Shown piece by piece: positions 14,467 through 17,401 of a stretch of DNA of 17,401 nt. Position 1 is the first letter of the stretch. The number at the start of each line of letters is the position of its first letter. The DNA comes from DAMCZI01 sp032095175 (GTDB lineage: Bacteria > Bacillota > Clostridia > Clostridiales > Caloramatoraceae): the NCBI GenBank assembly GCA_032095175.1, contig DAMCZI010000069.1:1-17401 (forward strand), written 5' to 3'. The notes below the pieces were generated by a model. That model was not told the origin of the DNA, did no database searches, and saw only the letters and a list, made by a program, of their open reading frames with translations. Both the position numbers and the translations under genes were made by a program.

Positions 14467-17105
14467 TATTTATACCAAAACAAGCTCGAAATCAATGAAA
14501 TAGTACCGGAAAAAGCAAGCACTATTCCCCAGTGTATCAACATTAGCCCCTGGGTCTTAAATATCCCCTGAAGCCATGGGTTATATACTGTTAGCACAAG
14601 CATTACGACAGATGATAAAACAGCAAGGACTAAATACTTATTGCTGAAAAATCCAGTTCTAAACACTGAATGTCTCTCAGATTTACATTCAAATACATGG
14701 AACAGCTGCGACATTACAAGGGTACATAATGCAACAGTTCTTGAAAGTTTTTCATTTCCTCCAAAGAAAACAAGGGACATGGCAAATGCTACAATCGTAC
14801 ATAATCCTATTAAAGCTCCTCTTAAAACTATCTTTCCCCATAAGCCATCAGAAAATATACTTTCATTTCTACCCCTGGGTTTTCTTATCATTACATCCTT
14901 CTCTGCTGGTTCAAGACTTAACGCCATAGCAGGAAGGCCATCTGTAGCCAAATTAACAAGCAATATTTGTATCGGAAGAAGAGGTATAGGAAGGCTCATA
15001 ATCGATGCAGCAAACATTGTAAGCACTTCTCCTATATTACAAGAAAGAAGATATCTTATAAACTTTCTTATATTGTCATATATTACCCTGCCTTCTCTAA
15101 CTGCGGAAACAATAGTAGCAAAGTTATCATCTAGGAGTATCATTGATGATGCTTCCTTTGTTACATCTGTTCCAGATATGCCCATAGATATTCCTATATC
15201 TGCTTCCTTTATTGCAGGTGCATCGTTTACTCCATCCCCTGTCATAGCAACAACAATGTTCTTCTTTTTTAACGACTTTACTATTCTATATTTATGAGAA
15301 GGGCTTACCCTTGCAAAAACCTTTATCTTATCTACAACCTTTTCAAAAAGTGCATCATTCATTTTATCTATCTCATCACCAGTAACCACCATATCATCAT
15401 CATCAAGCATTCTTAATTCCTTTGCTATTGCCTGAGCAGTCAACTTATGATCTCCAGTTATCATAACCGGTGTAATGCCTGCCGTTCTACACTCAATAAT
15501 TGCATCCTTTACCTCCTGCCTTGGAGGGTCAATCATTCCTATTAAACCTATAAAGATCATTTTATCTTCCTTTGAAGAACTTTCTCCCTCATCCATTTCT
15601 TTATATGCTGCTGCAATGACTCTCAGTGCATCCTTTGCCATTTTATCATTTGAATTTAAAATAGACTTACGAATATCATTTGACATTGGAGTTATTTCAC
15701 CATTTATAAGAATACTGCTGCACCTTGCAATCATCTTTTCAGGTGCACCCTTTGCATACATGAGCTTTTTACCATTATACCTGCATACAATTGACATCAT
15801 TTTTCTATCAGAATCAAATGGATTCTCCTTTATTAATTTAGTACCCCTTAACATTTTCCCCTTAAAAAATCCAAGCTTTCCAGCCATTATTAAAAGTGCG
15901 ATTTCTGTAGGATCTCCAGAATACTTTATTCCCTTTTCTAATATACCTTTATTTTCTTCAGGTATAGAGGCATTGTTACATATAACACAGCATTCCATAA
16001 GCTTTTTTATGTCATTTCTCTCCACACCTATTTTTCTTCCCTTACAAAGTATATCACCCTTGATACTATATCCATCTCCGGCTACCTCACAATAATCCCT
16101 GGATATGTAAACTCTTTTAACAGTCATTTTATTTTGAGTAAGTGTCCCTGTCTTATCTGAGCAAATGATATTTGTACATCCAAGGGTTTCTACAGCCGGA
16201 AGTTTTCTTACAAGAGCATTATTTTTCATCATTTTTTGAACACCTATGGCCAGCGAGACCGTAACTATTGCAGGAAGCCCCTCAGGAATCGCTGCAACAG
16301 CCAGGCTTATACCAACCAGAAACATCTGATATGCATCCTCTCCCCTTAATATTCCAACACCAGTTACAACTCCACATATTACAAGGCAGCCAACAACCAA
16401 AATCTTACCTAAATTGTCTAATTTGTGTTGAAGAGGAGTTTGTGCAGACTCTATCTCTTGAAGCATATTGGCTATCTTCCCTACCTCTGTATCCATTCCA
16501 GTGGCTATTACCTTTAACATTCCCTTTCCATGGGTTACATTGCAACCCATATACAACGTATTAGCTCCAGAATATTTTCCCTTTCCTCCATGTACTATCT
16601 TTTCCACTGGAACTGATTCACCAGTGAGAATAGATTCATCGCAGTGTATTCCATCACCTGATATTAGAATACAGTCCGCTGATATTCTATCTCCCGCCTC
16701 AACCTCCAATATATCACCAACCACAACCTCTTTTGCCTTTATAAGCATAAGCCTTCCATCCCTTAAAACCTTTGCAGTTGGGGCTGCCAATTCTTTTAGA
16801 GCTTCTAGTGATTTCTCAGTTCTAAATTCTTGAATAAACCCTAATATAGCATTCATAATGACAATTATAATTATGGTATATGCATCAGCTCTTTCTCCCA
16901 TAAATCCCGATATTATAGTGGCTGCAATCAATACCCAAGTTATAAAATCATTAAATTGTGATAAAAAGATAACTACAGGAGATGTTTTCTTTCTTTTAAC
17001 TATTTCGTTAAATCCATATTTACGGAGTCTTGCTTCAGCCTCCCTCGAGGTTAACCCCAAGTTTGATTCCGACAGCTCCTCAGCTCTAAACCCAAATAAA
17101 TTCAA
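14466..17105 (-). CDS. P-type IIA cation-transporting ATPase, probable Ca2+ pump (SERCA-like)
   Basis: This P-type ATPase of about 879 aa shows the full order: N-terminal cation ATPase domain, actuator loop TGES (161-164), TM4 motif PEGLP (274-278), phosphorylation site DKTGTLT (Asp317), nucleotide-binding KGAPE (452-456), and hinge TGDGVNDAP (622-630). TM5 has Asn690 and Glu693 (CNIGEV) and TM6 has Asn718, Thr721 and Asp722 (NLATDGLP), aligning with the SERCA Ca2+ ligands N768, E771, N796, T799 and D800. That supports Ca2+ export over Na+ or Mg2+, though substrate cannot be proven from sequence. I prefer TTG 17105 because GGGGGG lies 7 nt upstream; the ATG at 17120 precedes that SD. No link to the hydrogenase genes is evident. 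Confidence 0.93.
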   Translation of the reverse strand: MNLFGFRAEELSESNLGLTSREAEARLRKYGFNEIVKRKKTSPVVIFLSQFNDFITWVLIAATIISGFMGERADAYTIIIIVIMNAILGFIQEFRTEKSLEALKELAAPTAKVLRDGRLMLIKAKEVVVGDILEVEAGDRISADCILISGDGIHCDESILTGESVPVEKIVHGGKGKYSGANTLYMGCNVTHGKGMLKVIATGMDTEVGKIANMLQEIESAQTPLQHKLDNLGKILVVGCLVICGVVTGVGILRGEDAYQMFLVGISLAVAAIPEGLPAIVTVSLAIGVQKMMKNNALVRKLPAVETLGCTNIICSDKTGTLTQNKMTVKRVYISRDYCEVAGDGYSIKGDILCKGRKIGVERNDIKKLMECCVICNNASIPEENKGILEKGIKYSGDPTEIALLIMAGKLGFFKGKMLRGTKLIKENPFDSDRKMMSIVCRYNGKKLMYAKGAPEKMIARCSSILINGEITPMSNDIRKSILNSNDKMAKDALRVIAAAYKEMDEGESSSKEDKMIFIGLIGMIDPPRQEVKDAIIECRTAGITPVMITGDHKLTAQAIAKELRMLDDDDMVVTGDEIDKMNDALFEKVVDKIKVFARVSPSHKYRIVKSLKKKNIVVAMTGDGVNDAPAIKEADIGISMGISGTDVTKEASSMILLDDNFATIVSAVREGRVIYDNIRKFIRYLLSCNIGEVLTMFAASIMSLPIPLLPIQILLVNLATDGLPAMALSLEPAEKDVMIRKPRGRNESIFSDGLWGKIVLRGALIGLCTIVAFAMSLVFFGGNEKLSRTVALCTLVMSQLFHVFECKSERHSVFRTGFFSNKYLVLAVLSSVVMLVLTVYNPWLQGIFKTQGLMLIHWGIVLAFSGTISLISSLFWYK

Positions 17106-17112
17106 CCCTCTT

Positions 17113-17118
17113 CCCCCC
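17113..17118 (-). promoter_or_regulatory. G-rich Shine-Dalgarno deciding the ATPase start
   Basis: GGGGGG (minus strand) lies 7 nt before TTG 17105. The alternative ATG (17120-17118) overlaps this SD and has no SD of its own, so TTG is the better start. The same G-run and non-ATG start pattern occurs at mbhA and mbhM. Confidence 0.55.
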
Positions 17119-17295
17119 ATATCAAACTTTACATAGCATACTAAAATTCCATATCCTACTCCCTCATTCCATTCTCATAGTACTTTTAGCATGATGTAGC
17201 ATAATAGAATTTTTACACTGTCTCTATATCTATTTATATTTGTATTCCCCCTCTATAATTCCTTATAAAATCAGAAACTTAACATTGCATTTAAA

Positions 17296-17318
17296 GGATA
17301 ATGCGTAGCATCCTATCC
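17296..17318 (-). repeat. Bulged inverted repeat near the right edge
   Basis: On the minus strand GGATA-GG-ATGC-TAC-GCAT-TATCC pairs as an outer 5-bp and inner 4-bp stem with a GG bulge, followed by only three T residues. It could be a weak terminator for a gene entering from the right, or part of an unidentified element. I see no good promoter for the ATPase between here and 17105. Confidence 0.3.
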
Positions 17319-17401
17319 AGGTTTATCCCTAATAGACCGTGAAGGCCAAGAAATATTGCTTCCGTCGACTACTCCGCTCTCAAAGAAGTTGTAAGATGTC
17401 A

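Noticed and set aside
14641..15297. 218-codon plus-strand open frame opposite the ATPase gene
   Set aside because: It lies wholly antisense to conserved ATPase motifs, has no SD or promoter and encodes no recognisable domain.
15475..16095. 206-codon plus-strand open frame opposite the ATPase gene
   Set aside because: It is antisense to the nucleotide-binding domain; its hydrophobic, Ser-rich product is typical of a shadow frame.

Overview
The window is AT-rich DNA with Gram-positive signals: strong purine-rich Shine-Dalgarno (SD) sites, frequent TTG/GTG starts, extended -10 promoters and hairpin/U-tract terminators. The gene content and style point to an anaerobic clostridium (Bacillota). 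That host assignment is an inference from style, not from a marker gene.

From about 161 to 8986, all on the minus strand, lies one tightly packed 15-gene operon. It encodes a membrane-bound, Mrp-linked group 4 [NiFe] hydrogenase (Mbh type). In transcription order it reads: 30-kDa/NuoC-like subunit, catalytic large subunit, hypA, hypB, MrpE-, MrpF- and MrpG-like subunits, MbhD, MbhE, MrpB-like, MrpC-like, a long MrpD-like antiporter subunit with an MbhI-like C-terminal extension, NuoH-like subunit, NuoB-like small subunit, and a 2[4Fe-4S] ferredoxin-like subunit. The expected function is oxidation of reduced ferredoxin with proton reduction to H2, coupled to H+/Na+ translocation. The peripheral arm is K, L, J and N; the membrane arm is M, H and A-G. 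The operon ends in a hairpin terminator at 126-154.

Upstream, 9119 to about 13675 (minus strand) is a second unit, hypF-hypC-hypD-hypE. It supplies the Fe(CN)2CO part of cofactor assembly, has its own extended -10 promoter, and ends in a strong terminator at 9067-9109. HypA and HypB (nickel insertion) sit inside the structural operon, so the two operons together give a complete hypABCDEF set. No maturation endopeptidase gene is present. This fits the large subunit, whose reading frame stops exactly at the DPCFSCLDR motif with nothing left to cleave.

A 320-bp divergent spacer (13703-14022) separates hypF from a plus-strand gene for a small, very basic protein of unknown function (14023-14427). 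A 13-bp hairpin follows it, shared with the convergent minus-strand gene for a P-type IIA (SERCA-like) Ca2+ ATPase (14466-17105). The far left edge holds the first 27 codons of an unidentified minus-strand gene. The far right edge (about 17285-17401) holds sequence I cannot identify.

Most notable points: the rearranged operon with hypAB embedded, the apparent MbhH-MbhI fusion, the large subunit with no cleavable tail, and the Pro/Ala/Lys tail on the ferredoxin subunit.
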